Assembly: GCA_027422505.1 (NCBI GenBank) | Contig: JAPQWV010000420.1 | Span: 372,001-436,000, forward strand | Length of the DNA: 64,000 bases | Reading direction: 5' to 3' | DNA from: Craterostigma plantagineum | Taxonomy: Eukaryota; Streptophyta; Magnoliopsida; Lamiales; Linderniaceae | In this document: in pieces, positions 12,901 through 23,553 of the stretch | Layout of the letters: each line of letters opens with the position of its first letter | How positions within the stretch are numbered: the first letter of the stretch is position 1 | The notes under the pieces: generated by a model | Database searches by the model: none | What the model saw: the letters and a program-made list of their open reading frames with translations, nothing else | Told to the model about the DNA's origin: nothing | Translations under genes and position numbers: made by a program

Positions 12901-15145
12901 CGAAATGAAATAAACGTCGACGATATTTTTGCATATGCAGTGGCAAAAACAATTGTTAATGAGAATGAAGATCTTGAACCTAGGTCTAGGGGTGAGCAAA
13001 ACCGGATATCCAGATTTTCGGATATCCGAAATTCGGATATCCGGATTTTTGGATATCAAAAAATGATATCCGTATCCGGTCCGGTTTTAATCGGATATCC
13101 GCTTTATTCGGATATTAAATCAGATATCCGCATCCGGTTTTTAAATTTATTCTTATAGTATAATTTTTCATATTTTCTTTAAAAAATCATTTTTTATTTC
13201 TTATCAAATAAAAAATATATTTTTTCATATAAAAATTACTACACATAGCAATTAACACAATATGTGAATTCGTGATTCAAAATTACATAATAAATAATAA
13301 ACAATATGTGAATTCTTGATTCAAAGTATATTCTGTTCAAAATCATTTTTTTTATTTCTTATCAAAGTAAAAAATTTATTTTTTTCATATAAAAATTTCT
13401 ACACATAGTAATTCACACAATATGTGAATTCATGATTCAAAATGATGTAATAAAATAATATAAATATAAATATTTCTATAGGATTTTTTTTCCTTTTTGA
13501 CCTTCATTTTTCATTTTGGGCTGTTTTTTATTTTTTTAATTATTTTTTAAATATAAAACCGGATACCGGATATCCGGATTTTAGACAAACCACTATCCCT
13601 ATCCGATCCGGTTTATTTTAAAATAAATCGGATCGGATATCCGATCCGGTTTTTAAAACCGGATATCCGGATTTTCGGGTATTGAAAACTGGATATCGGA
13701 TCAGAATCCGGTTTTCGGATAGTTTGCTCAGCCCTACCTAGGCTATGAATGAATGTAAGCTTAGAGATGATTGGCCAAAGTGAAAAGATGCAATTCAAGA
13801 TGAATTGAATTCACTGGTAAAACGTAAAGTTTTTGGACCAGTAATGCGCACACCAGAAGATGTGCAGCCCGTAGGGTATAAATGGGCTTTTGTAAGGAAA
13901 AGAAATGAGAAAAATGAAATTTGTGCGATATAATGCGCGTCTTGTAGCACAAGGTTTTTCTCAAAAACCCGGCATTGCTTATGATCAAAGGTATTCCCCC
14001 GTAGTGGATGCGACTAGTTTTCGATATTTAATAAGTCTGGCATCAAATGAAAAACTGGAAATGCGTTTGATGGATGTTGTAACGGCATATTTATATGGCT
14101 CGTTAGATAGTGATATTTATATGAAACTCCCTGAAGGATTTAAACTGCCTGAAGACTATAGTCATAGTTCTCACAATCTTTACTCGATCAAACTATGCAG
14201 ATCACTTTACGGTTTAAAGCAAGCCGGACGTAAATCGCCTTAGCGAATACCTATTAAAAGAAGGATATAAAAATGATCAAATATGTCCTTGTTTATTTAT
14301 AAAGAGATCAGGGTTTAATTTTGTCATCGTAGCTGTATATGTTGATGACCTAAATCTAATTGGAACTCCCGAAGAGCTCCAAAAAGCGGCTGATTATTTA
14401 AAGTAAGAATTTGAAATGAAGGATCTTGGCAAGACAAAATTTTGTCTTGGTTTACAAATTGAGTATATTGATTATGGCGTATTCTTGCATCAATCCGCTT
14501 ATACGACAAAAGTGCTTAAACGCTTCTATATGGATAAAGCACACCCCTTGAGCATGCCTATGATAATGAGATTGCTTGATGTGAATAAAGATCCATTTCG
14601 ACCTCGTGAGAATAACGAAGAACTACTTGGTTCAGAAGTACCATATCTAAGTGCAATAGGAGCACTAATGTATCGCAAGCCATACCCGTCCTGATCTATC
14701 ATTTGCGGTTAATTTACTAGCAAGGTATAGTTCTTCACCCACACGAAGGCATTGGAATGTCATTAAGTATATATTATGATGCCTTCAAGGTACGATATAT
14801 TTGGGTCTTTACTATCAAAAAACTGTAAAATCCGATCTCATAGGCTATGCAGACGCTGGTTATTTGTCTGATCCGCATAATGCTCGGTCACAAACGGGTT
14901 ATATTTTTACATGTGGTGGTACGGCTATTTCTTGGCGCTCAATGAAACAAACTATAGCCGCCACTTCTTCAAACCATGCAGAAATTTTGGCAATACACGA
15001 AGCAAGTCGGGAGTGTTTTTGGTTGAGATCAGTGATTCATCATGTTCGAGGAACATGCGGCTTAAATTTGGACAAAGGTGCTCCAACTATATTATTCGAA
15101 GATAACGCCGCATGTATCGCTCAACTAAAGGAAGGTTACATATAA
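9994..15145 (+). pseudogene. Copia gag-pol, multiply broken
   Basis: Gag begins at ATG 9994 (MANLAKLEF) and runs to 10770, where the frame is lost within the zinc knuckle (CHCCGLKGHF in another frame). The protease-like LADSATTHS is near 11190-11220. The integrase zinc region (HNRLGHPS, then CVACSQGK) and core (HGDICGPI, then LDNASEV) lie in 11325-12199 with a frameshift near 11920. A hAT MITE sits at 12987-13736 just before RT. RT pieces (13905-14243, 14320-14694) have YVDDLNLIG but an internal stop at 14403. RNase H (14801-15145) has YADAGY. Inactive. Confidence 0.88.
12987..13736. mobile_element. hAT-type MITE inside the Copia element
   Basis: Terminal inverted repeats are TAGGGGTGAGCAAA at the left and TTTGCTCAGCCCTA at the right (one mismatch). 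The flanking 8-mers are CCTAGGTC (12979-12986) and CCTAGGCT (13737-13744), an imperfect 8-bp duplication. Next to the ends are many subterminal copies of CGGATATCC in both orientations, a typical hAT pattern. The AT-rich middle repeats a segment around CACACAATATGTGAATTC three times. No coding capacity. Confidence 0.82.
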
Positions 15146-16064
15146 GGTGACCGGACGAAACATATATCACCAAAGTTCTTTTTCACTCATGATCTGCAAA
15201 AGAATGGTGAAAGTACAGTTCAACAAATCCGTTCATGTGATTAGCGGATTTGTTTAAAATCGTTGCCGACTTCAACATTTGAAAAGCTAGTTTATAAGAT
15301 TGGAATGCGGCGAATGAAGAATATCAAATGATATGCTCAAGAGGGGGAAAAATACTATGTTGTACTCTTTTTTCCTTAACCACGGTTTTTTTCCCACTGG
15401 GTTTTCCGTGTAAGGCTTTTAACGAGGCAACGTTGTATAGGAAAATGTACACTTTTTCCTTCACTAGGGTTTTATCCCTTTGGATTTTTTCTAGTAAGGT
15501 TTTAACAAGGCATTTTACCGAAAGATGGACATCCAAGGGGGAGTGTTATAATTATAAACATGGGTCTTATGTGGATGTCCACTCATATTTTATTTTAACT
15601 CATAACCTCCCCAACCCATAACCTCCTCAACCCATAACCTCCCCAACTCTTAATTATATTTTATGTAACATCAAATGTGAGGGCTACCTCAAGCCTATAA
15701 ATAGAGGTGATTGTGAAGTGAAAATGTATAAGTGAATGGAAGAATTCTCTCTTATGTTTTATACTCTCTTGCAATAATTTCATAACAATAAACATTCATA
15801 CAACTGAATTTAAGTGTCGTAAATACTCTTCTTACCCTTAATATGTACGCTTTCTGGTTTGCCAAAGATTATTTCTGCTGTTTGACTTTGCTTTCTGTGG
15901 GAGCTTATTAAATATTAACCTTTGATCTCCTTTGCTTTCTACTTGTTATGTTATTAGCTTATGTAGGTATTTTTCCATATACAACCTTTGGTATACTCGA
16001 TAAGTATTGAGGCATGGAAAATAGGGATTGAAATGACAACTAGGTGAGTAAGCAATTTATTTGT

Positions 16065-17071
16065 GGGTAAATTCCTTATCAGTCCCTGTCAGAAACTAAA
16101 CTCCTGTTCAGTACCCCTATGAAAAAATCTTCCTGTTAAGTACCCATCTGCAAAAAGTTGTGTGTTTAATACCCCTAAACAGTGAACGGACGGAAATACC
16201 CTTTCCTGATATTAAATTGGGCATCATACCAACTATTCTGATTATTATACCAACTGTTATTCTCATTATACCAACAAAATAATGTTAAATTGGAAATTAT
16301 ACCAACTGTTATCGTTATTATTCCAGCAGAATTGAACCTAATAAACAGATTGTATAATTTACTCAGTTTCTGGTATAATAGCAAAATTAGTTGGTATAAT
16401 CTCCAATTTTGCTGTATAAAATTAAAATAACTTTACTTATTGGTATAATAACTGAGATAGATGGTATAATAACGATAATGTATGGTATTTTTTCACAATT
16501 TATGGTATAATTGCAAAAATTAGTTGGTATATAATTCAATTTCGCTATATAAAATTAAAATAACAATATTTATTGGTATAATACGAAAATAGATGGTATA
16601 ATCTCCTCAATTTCTGGTATAATAGCATAGTTGGTATAATGCCTAATTTTTTTGTATATATTATAATACTTTTATTTATTGGTATAATTACGAAAACAAA
16701 TGGTACAATTTCCATAATTTCTAGTATAATAGCATAATAAGTTGGTATAATGTCCAATTTCATTTTATAAAATTCGAATTATAATAACGTAGTATAATGT
16801 TCGAACATTTGGTATAATTTCTATAAGTTTCTGGTATAATTTCAATTTTATTTGTATAATAACAAGTTTTGTTGGTATAATTCATGTGAAATAATTTATT
16901 CAACTTTAATGGAATATGTGAGACAGGGGTATTTTCGTCTTTTTAGCGCTGAAAAGACCTTTTTAGGTACTGCAAAGGAATAAATTTTCAGATAGGTACT
17001 TATAAGGAAGAAATAATTCGAGTGGTATTTAAGAGGAAGTTTAAACTTTGGGACTGATAAGGAATTAACCC
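16065..17071. mobile_element. Mutator-like non-autonomous element with GGTATAAT array
   Basis: The ends 16065-16086 and 17050-17071 are 22-bp inverted repeats with one mismatch (GGGTAAATTCCTTATC at the left). Similarity between the arms continues imperfectly for over 100 bp, including an AGTACCCATCTG-like stretch. Flanks TTTATTTGT (16056-16064) and TTTATTTTA (17072-17080) fit a 9-bp duplication. The left Gypsy LTR shows the empty site near 1612. The inside consists of more than twenty copies of GGTATAAT-like words in both directions and no gene. Confidence 0.85.
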
Positions 17072-17783
17072 TTTATTTTAAATCTTAGGTTAAGGAAGCC
17101 TTAGGTGTCTTCTAATTATTTATTCTATATGTAAGTCATGATTGTTCTAAGTTCATGTAGCGGTCGAATTTTTATTTTCATTGTAACAATCGATCGATTG
17201 TTAATTCTTATATTTATTTTATTCTACATGGAATTCGGCCCTATTCGTTAGTCTTATATCTCGGCGATTTCACATTTTTAAGTATTGAAATCGGCCTATT
17301 CTTACAAAGCTCGGCGATTGTTAGATGTACTTAAGTATATCTATATGTCGAATCGGTCGATTATATTCCTGTACAGTTCATCTATGTTTCTATACTCAAA
17401 ATCGATCGATTCTAATTCAGCACACACTATTGCCCGATTTCAACGTCTTACTCACCGATTTTCCCTATTTTGAACATAGGAATCGGTCGATTCTTAAGCT
17501 AGGCGATTTCGACTCTTTACATATAGAAATCGATCGATTCCTAACCAAGCTTCAATCGATCGAAACTGATCTTTACTATTTGTACTCGCCGAGATATCTA
17601 TATTATGTACATGTGTGTCATCTAAAATTTCTCTAAGTCCTAACCTCATCTCATAAATCATGTAACCCATAGCATGTGGTCATATAAGCACATATATATA
17701 TCGTAAAACATGTACCATCCAGTCACGTAAGTCATATAATATGAATTTATTGGCCAACTTACGTGCGGGACCCGGGTATTACA

Positions 17784-18063
17784 GACTGACTAATTTGGTT
17801 CATTTTCGATAACATCAGGACTAAATTGGTCCCCTCGAAACATCGGAGACTAAATTGGTTCACATTGTAAACATCGGGAACTATTTTAAGCTTTGCCCAT
17901 ATATAAATCAAATAAGTCGAAGCTCGACAACAGTAAGTAGAGGGAAACAGAGTCTGACTTGAGCTGAGTAAGAAAAATTGTTGGAAATAGAAAAGCCAAA
18001 CGAAGAAGACTGGCAAAAGCGGCCGAGCAAAGGATAGCATCGCTGATCCAAACATGTCCGAAC
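17784..18063. other. Spacer between Gypsy element and PPR gene
   Basis: 17784-17890 contains repeated phrases of the ACTAAATTGGT type, a sequence style common at ends of Mutator-like elements. No partner end is seen, so this may be a fragment the Gypsy element landed in. The remaining 170 bp is probable promoter or 5' leader of the PPR gene. The PPR reading frame stays open for some tens of bases upstream of 18064 without an ATG. Confidence 0.4.
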
Positions 18064-19820
18064 ATGAGGATCCTCTCTCAAATCCATGGCCACGTACTCA
18101 CGCACACCGACCTGCCCCTCTCTTCCTACTCATTCGTCCTCTCAAAGATCCTCTGCTTTGCGGCGTACCGTGACGTGGACTACGCAAGGGCCCTTCTGTA
18201 TCAGATTCCGTTCCCCACAATCTTCTGCTACAACGCGCTGATGAGGGGTTACTTGTCCCAGCGCCCATCGCCGGCGCCCATATTCCTATTCAAGAAGCTC
18301 CTACAGAAGAAATTCCCTCCGTCGAACTCCTACACCATGTCGTTCGTACTCAAGTGCTGCGCGCTTATAACCGCGCGCGAGGCCGGCGAACAGGTCCACA
18401 AGCACGTGCTTGTTAAAGGGTTCGATAGGGATCTGTACGTTTCGACGTCGTTGCTGAGCTTTTACATGAAGTGTGACGAAGTCGAGTTGGGTCGGAAGGT
18501 GTTTGACGAAATGCCTGAGAGGAACGTGGCTGTGTGGAGTGCGGTGATTTCTGGGCACGCGAGGGTGGGGAGGGTAAACGAGGCTCTGCGCTTGTTTAGG
18601 GAGATGCAGGTGAGTGGCGTCGAAGCAGACGAAGTGACGATGGTTGGCGTTATTTCAGCCTGCGCTGTTTCGGGGGCTTTGGATTTGGGGAAATGGGTGA
18701 ACAATTTCATCGATAGGAAGGGGATCAAGAAGGACCTCGAGGTGAGTACTGCGCTCGTGAATATGTACGCAAAGTGTGGCTCGATTGAGAAGGCGAGAGA
18801 AGTCTTCGAAGCAATGTCGGTTAGGGACGTTAAGGCATGGAGCTCCATGATCGTAGGGTTTGCAGTTCATGGCCTTGCAAAGGAGGCTTTAGACTGCTTT
18901 GAGAGGATGGGACAAGCTAAGGTTTGGTTTGACACTTCAGACATCCGTTACGCTTAATGATTCCGTATGTGATAGATAATCATCATTTTCAGGTCGAGCC
19001 CGACCATGTAACACTTCTCGGCGTATTATCTGCTTGTGCCCACGGCGGTCTACTCGCCGAAGGCAAGAAGTATTGGTCGAGCATGCTTCAGTCTCGCATC
19101 GAGCCATCTATGGAGCATTACGGTTGCATGGTCGACATGTTCTGTCGAACAAACAAGATCGAAGAAGCTCAAGAATTCGTCGAATCCATGCCCATCCATC
19201 CCAATCCAGCAATTCTTCGCACGCTGCTCGTGGGTTGCAAGAAGAACAAGCTGTTACAGAGAGGCGAAGCAATCGGGAGTAATCTTCTCGAAGTAGAGCC
19301 ACTCAACGCAGAAAACTACATACTTCTCTCGAGCCTATACGCTTCAGCTTCGGACTGGGCCAAGATGAGCCAAGTGAGGATGCGGATGAAAGAACGAGGA
19401 ATCAAAGCTGTCCCTGGCTGCAGTTCGATAGAAATAAGCAGCCATGTCCACGAATTTACGATGGGCAGTTGGTCCCATCCCGAGGCAAAAGAGATCAGCG
19501 AGTTCTTGAAAGAGGTTTCTCAGAGAGTCAGTGCTTGTGGGCACGAGCCTTGGCTCGCTACGGTGCTGCAAAATGTGACCGAGGGAGAGAAAAGAGACGC
19601 ACTTTGGGAGCATAGTGAACGACTGGCCATAGCTTATGGTCTGATGAAGACTGAAGCGCCTGTAGTAATTAGGGTAGTGAAGAACCTTAGAGTCTGTCAA
19701 GACTGTCACGAAGTGACGAAAATTCTCAGTAGATTGTACGACAGGGAGATCATAGTGAGGGATAGGATACGATTCCATAGGTTCGTCGGGGGAGTCTGCT
19801 CTTGCCAGGATTTTTGGTAG
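18064..19820 (+). CDS. DYW-class pentatricopeptide repeat protein
   Basis: Two coding exons, 18064-18921 and 18993-19820, joined over a 71-nt intron (GTTTGG...TTTTCAG, phase 0), give about 561 residues. PPR proteins of the PLS class bind specific organelle transcripts, and the DYW domain is the cytidine deaminase for C-to-U RNA editing in mitochondria or chloroplasts. Visible PLS repeats include WSAVISGHARVGRVNEAL and WSSMIVGFAVHGLAKEAL, followed by an E domain (PGCSSIEI). The DYW domain has the HSERLA deaminase motif, the zinc-binding CQDCH and a C-terminus CSCQDFW, where the usual final DYW is DFW. ATG 18064 is the first in frame. No clear targeting peptide is seen, so the true start could be further upstream. 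Without the intron an in-frame stop would truncate the protein before the last repeats. Confidence 0.9.
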
Positions 19821-20103
19821 AAATTTGGAATATTTTTTCTTTGACAGCCCTGTGACCATTATTACATCATCAATTAGTCGAACTTGGTCTGAATCCTGGT
19901 AAAACATACAACATTCAGCTATTCATGTTTGACGATTTGTACGGCAAATAGAAAGCCGTCGTCTGTACATTACATCAAGGTGAAGAATGTTAGAAACAGA
20001 TCAACCCCCAAGCCGAAAAACAAGAAAAAACCTGAATCCTAATAGCTCGTGTAAGAATACAAAAGGAGGGTGCTGATGATGATGATGTCCTCGGCTTACA
20101 TTA
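19821..20103. other. Convergent 3' region between PPR and GnTII genes
   Basis: Tail-to-tail spacing of 283 bp that must hold both 3' UTRs and polyadenylation signals. No additional gene or repeat is visible apart from a short GATGATGATGATG run near 20075. Confidence 0.6.
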
Positions 20104-21411
20104 TTACAAACGGTGGTACATCTTCGAAAACTCTAAACACAGCTGTCGATCCCTAACATCTCCCCATCCTCCCCAGCCCTTAAATCCCGCCTGGTACCCA
20201 GGCTGGCGCCTGTACACATAAACCTCCCAATTCGACTTCACATTAGCCACTTTGTCCAAATCTTCGACCTGAATATTCACCGAGCCATTGTCTATGCAAG
20301 CCCCTTTATCAGCTGCTTGACCCTGGTGCAGCCCACACTTCCCAAAGTGAACCGCGCTGGTCCTCGGTGCCCTTAGAGAGTATATCGGCCTCCCAAACGA
20401 AGGGTAGACCGCGGCCCACATGGTGATATCCCAATTATAGTCGTCGAACGAGCAGAACTCATCAGCTTTCTTGCGTATCATTACCCACACAGTACGGTTA
20501 AAGGAGTAGCCAACGTTTCCCATCCTCTCAGCGATCAAACTCTCCCAGCCTTCGCCCCTCGACTTCACATCAGAGGGGGCGAGATTCGCAGCGTAGCACT
20601 CGGGGCATTTCTTGGCCTTCAGCCCGACGAGCAGCTGCAAGTTTCGGTAGGCGTTGGGGTATATAAAGTGGTCTTCTTCGATGAATAGGACGTGGCCCGA
20701 GTGGGTTTTGGTCTCTTCCAGCCCGTCCCAAACGGTGTTCATCATCCACCACCAATGGTGCTTTAAAGAGACGATCTTGGGCGAACGGTGGTTGCCGTAC
20801 TGATCTGTGGTTCCTTTGCAGTTTTCCTTCAATGGGTCTTGTCTGTTCTTACAGTCGTCGGGGGAGACGCCTGGGAAAGTGTTGGTGAATAGATGGGGAG
20901 AGAAAGGGGCGAAGATCTGCTTTACCTGGCAGAAATCGATGCCTTGGACGATTTCGTTCATCTCTTCGAAGTAGCCGTCGTGGCTGACGATGAGTAGGGT
21001 TTCGCCGATTCCGGCGACTTTAGAGAGGCTGTCGACGGCGGCTCTGAGGTACTGTGGGCGGTTGTGGACGTAGAGGACGATGACTATGTGGTTATTGGCT
21101 AGGGTTGGGTGTAGGTGTGAGTTCTTGGGAGGGAGGAGATTTCTACGGTGTAAGGAGATTGAGAGCTCGTTTTGCTTTGGGAGGTTAGGGTTGTTCTTGG
21201 TGGGCTTTGATGGGTCGTCGTCGGAGGTTAGTCCGGCGGCTTCTTCTGCTTCGTCGGCGGCGGTGGAGAAGGAATATCTGCTGAGTATATCTACGACTGC
21301 GCTTGTTCTGAAGAGTAGTAATATCAAGAGAAGAGCTCCCAAGGCGGCGACGGTGGCTAATCGGCGGAAGGAAGCATCTGCTGCTCGGATTTTTCTGTAA
21401 CTGCTTGCCAT
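20104..21411 (-). CDS. GNTII: Alpha-1,6-mannosyl-glycoprotein GlcNAc-transferase II
   Basis: Intronless 435-residue protein of CAZy family GT16. It adds the second GlcNAc to the alpha-1,6 mannose arm of N-glycans in the Golgi, enabling complex-type glycans. It has the type II membrane layout: short basic cytosolic tail, hydrophobic anchor at about residues 18-34 (LATVAALGALLLILLLF), a variable stem, then the catalytic domain from about residue 107 (NHIVIVLYVHNRP). The metal-binding EED motif lies at 245-247 (FIEEDHF), and conserved cysteines and tryptophans follow (GFKGWGGWGD near the end). The length is close to the Arabidopsis enzyme (about 430). An upstream in-frame ATG at 21471 would add 20 residues, but MASSYRKIR at 21411 better matches the family's short tail. 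Confidence 0.95.
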   Translation of the reverse strand: MASSYRKIRAADASFRRLATVAALGALLLILLLFRTSAVVDILSRYSFSTAADEAEEAAGLTSDDDPSKPTKNNPNLPKQNELSISLHRRNLLPPKNSHLHPTLANNHIVIVLYVHNRPQYLRAAVDSLSKVAGIGETLLIVSHDGYFEEMNEIVQGIDFCQVKQIFAPFSPHLFTNTFPGVSPDDCKNRQDPLKENCKGTTDQYGNHRSPKIVSLKHHWWWMMNTVWDGLEETKTHSGHVLFIEEDHFIYPNAYRNLQLLVGLKAKKCPECYAANLAPSDVKSRGEGWESLIAERMGNVGYSFNRTVWVMIRKKADEFCSFDDYNWDITMWAAVYPSFGRPIYSLRAPRTSAVHFGKCGLHQGQAADKGACIDNGSVNIQVEDLDKVANVKSNWEVYVYRRQPGYQAGFKGWGGWGDVRDRQLCLEFSKMYHRL

Positions 21412-22403
21412 CTCTATATCACAGAGCTTCGATTCAGAACTAGAATTCAGAAAAAACAAATTCGAAGCCAAAAAAGAAGATCAGATCGCAATAGGAAGCG
21501 ATGGAACAGAAGGAAAGGCGTAACCTTTAACGCCGGCGAGAAGATGGGTCTTCGAAAAAGAGACCAAGAATCATATCGGCGGCGGATACATTTTGACTAC
21601 TCAGAGAGTTGAAGAAGACTCACTCAACCAATGAAGAACATCAAGTGCTTATCATCGAATAGGTGGTGGGCGAGCAAAAGCTACCTGGGATCTACAGAAG
21701 TGGAGAGAGCTGTTAAATGTTTCCCTTTTCAATTTCTTTCTCTTGGTGGAACCGAAATGGCAACAGAAGGGGGTATTTTAACAAAAGGGAACGTTTCCTA
21801 TTTCTATTAAACAAAAGGGAACGGATCGAAAGTTACCGAAATACCCCAACTTAAGTAGCATTTATTCGAATAATTAAAAAATTCGAATTAATTCGAATAA
21901 CTATTTTTTAATTCGAATTTATTCGAATTAATCAATTCGAGTAACAAAAACTCGAATTGAAAAATATTAATTCGAATTTTTAATTCGAATTTTTTTTTAC
22001 TAGAATAAGTGCTATTTTTCTATTCGAATGCACTCGAATAGTTCGAATAAAATATTCGAATAAATCGTTTTTTACTCGAAAACGTCGATTTCAAGCTCAA
22101 AAACACGAAAATTCACCCAGATTTGGGGTTAATACATGTAAGAATCACGAACCCATCGATTAAAATCTCATTTCGACATGAAATTTCAGTCGAGCGGATC
22201 AAAATGATAATCAAACACTTCGATTTTTTTTTTCAAACACCCAATCCCTTTTTTTTAATTAGAAAACCTAGAATCCCTTTTTTTAATTTCACACAAAAGT
22301 AATCCTATTTAACAAAAAAAGCCCAACAGAAGAGAGGGATAAATGTAAGAGTTCCTTCCCTTTGCGTTATTTTTGTTGTATTTTCTCAATGTTTTTAAGA
22401 TAA
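21412..22403. other. GnTII upstream region and TTCGAA-rich stretch, no gene
   Basis: 21412-21750 is likely leader and promoter of the GnTII gene. 21850-22075 is an AT-rich block with about ten copies of ATTCGAAT-like palindromes in both orientations, reminiscent of subterminal repeats of a DNA transposon, although I could not find matching ends. The rest up to 22403 is T-rich and shows nothing else. Confidence 0.5.
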
Positions 22404-23544
22404 GGCTTAATTTTTTTTTTCCGTATGTTAGGGGGCTTTGCCTTATAGGGATCAGTATTTTGAGGTTTTGCAGTATATGGACTTTAAGTTACGAAAAGAC
22501 GGCATCTTTAGGACAGTATACGCCCCGACCCGGTATTTTGACCCAAACCCGCCGATGTGGAATACGACCCGCTGACATATGTTCTTAAAAAATTAGCGAC
22601 GGATTTTGGCGACGGAAAATCCGTCGCTAAAATGAAAAAATTTAAAAAAATTAAAATAAAATACTTTATCGACGGATTTAGCGACGGAGAAAAAAAATAA
22701 AAATAATTAGCAGCGACGGAAAATCGTCGCCAAACTGGAAAAATAAAAAAAAATAAAAAGTAACGGTTGGAATTATAGTTATTAACAATTTGAAATTAGT
22801 AATAATTAATTAACAATTTTTATGTTGGAATTATAATTATGAACAATTTCAAACACATTTTTAATAATTATTTGTATTGTTAACATATAACTAATCTTAA
22901 AGGTTAGAAATACTATTTAGTGACGGAATTTATGTTAATCAATATAATTATTAACATTAGGTTTGAAATTTCAATTTCTGTAATGAAATAGAAATAGTAA
23001 TAATTAAAATTGTTAGTTAATTGTTAATTATTTCAAAATGTTGATAATCATAATTCCAAGCGTGATTATTCCTTCGCTATGTAGTATTTCTAACATTTAA
23101 GATTAGCTATATGTTAACAGTATGTTTGAAATTTCAATTTCTGTAAAGAAATAGAAATAGTAATAATTAAAATTGTTAATTAATTGTTAATAATTTCAAA
23201 TTGTTAATAATTTCTAAGTGTTAATAATTATAATTGTTAATATATAGTATTTCTAACTATAGCTAATTCTATTTTTTTAATTATCCGTCGCTAAATCCGT
23301 CGCTAACTATTTTTATTTTTTTTTATTTTTTCAGTTTAGCGACGGAACGTCGCTAATTTTTTAAGAACACACGTCAGCGGGTCGTATTCCACGTCGGTTT
23401 GGGTCAAAATACCGGGTCGGAGCGTATACTGTCTTAAAAATGCCGTCTTTTCGAAACTAAAAGTCCTTATACTGCAAAACCTCAAAATACTGGTACCTAT
23501 AACGCAAACCCCCTTAACATACGGGACAAAAAAATAATTAAGCC
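22404..23544. mobile_element. Mutator-like element with long terminal inverted repeats
   Basis: The arms start GGCTTAATT at 22404 and, inverted, at 23544, and match for about 230 bp, including the CAGTATTTTGAGGTTTTGCA phrase and an outer-to-inner run into GCGACGGA repeats. Flanks TTAAGATAA (22395-22403) and ATAAGATAA (23545-23553) form a 9-bp duplication with one mismatch. The middle is AT-rich with repeated AATTGTTAATTA words. There is no transposase, so it is non-autonomous. Confidence 0.85.
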
Positions 23545-23553
23545 ATAAGATAA

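Larger units (their letters stand above)
9659..15787 (+). mobile_element. Ty1/Copia retrotransposon nested in the Gypsy LTR
   Basis: LTRs are 9659-9894 (236 bp) and 15544-15787 (244 bp), both starting TGTTATAA and ending TTTCATAACA, roughly 95% identical with a 7-bp length difference. The perfect 5-bp target duplication ATAAA lies at 9654-9658 and 15788-15792. The left Gypsy LTR preserves the empty site near 1348. A TATA-like CCTATAAATAGA sits in each LTR. A polypurine stretch, CCAAGGGGGAG, precedes the 3' LTR. Integrase lies before RT, which makes it Copia. Confidence 0.93.
1086..17783 (-). mobile_element. Nested Ty3/Gypsy (chromovirus-type) LTR retrotransposon
   Basis: In element orientation (minus strand) the order is LTR (17783-7746), primer-binding site, gag, protease, reverse transcriptase, RNase H, integrase, a chromodomain-like C-terminus, polypurine tract, LTR (2114 to about 1086). 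Integrase lying after RNase H marks it as Ty3/Gypsy. The integrase tail, with the segment YEERPVEIL followed by KRLRNKEIPLVK, resembles the Tekay/Del group of plant chromoviruses. The LTR ends are TG...CA. The coding region is broken by frameshifts and stops, and three mobile elements have landed inside, one of which carries a fourth. No target duplication can be checked because the left end is unclear. The element is non-autonomous and old compared with its passengers. Confidence 0.88.
7746..17783 (-). repeat. Right (5') LTR of the Gypsy element, with insertions
   Basis: The repeat begins TGTGGCGCC and ends GTATTACA on the plus strand. Removing the Copia element (with one target copy) and the Mutator-like element leaves about 2.9 kb. 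The part from 9388 aligns with 1086-2114. Motifs of the TCGGTCGATT or CGATCGATT type cluster at 9040-9200 and 17160-17560. Short reading frames in it are similar in both LTRs because the DNA is repeated, and I see no reason to call them genes. Confidence 0.82.

Noticed and set aside
16175..16763. Minus-strand frames rich in Ile, Tyr and Asn
   Set aside because: They are translations of the GGTATAAT array in the Mutator-like element.
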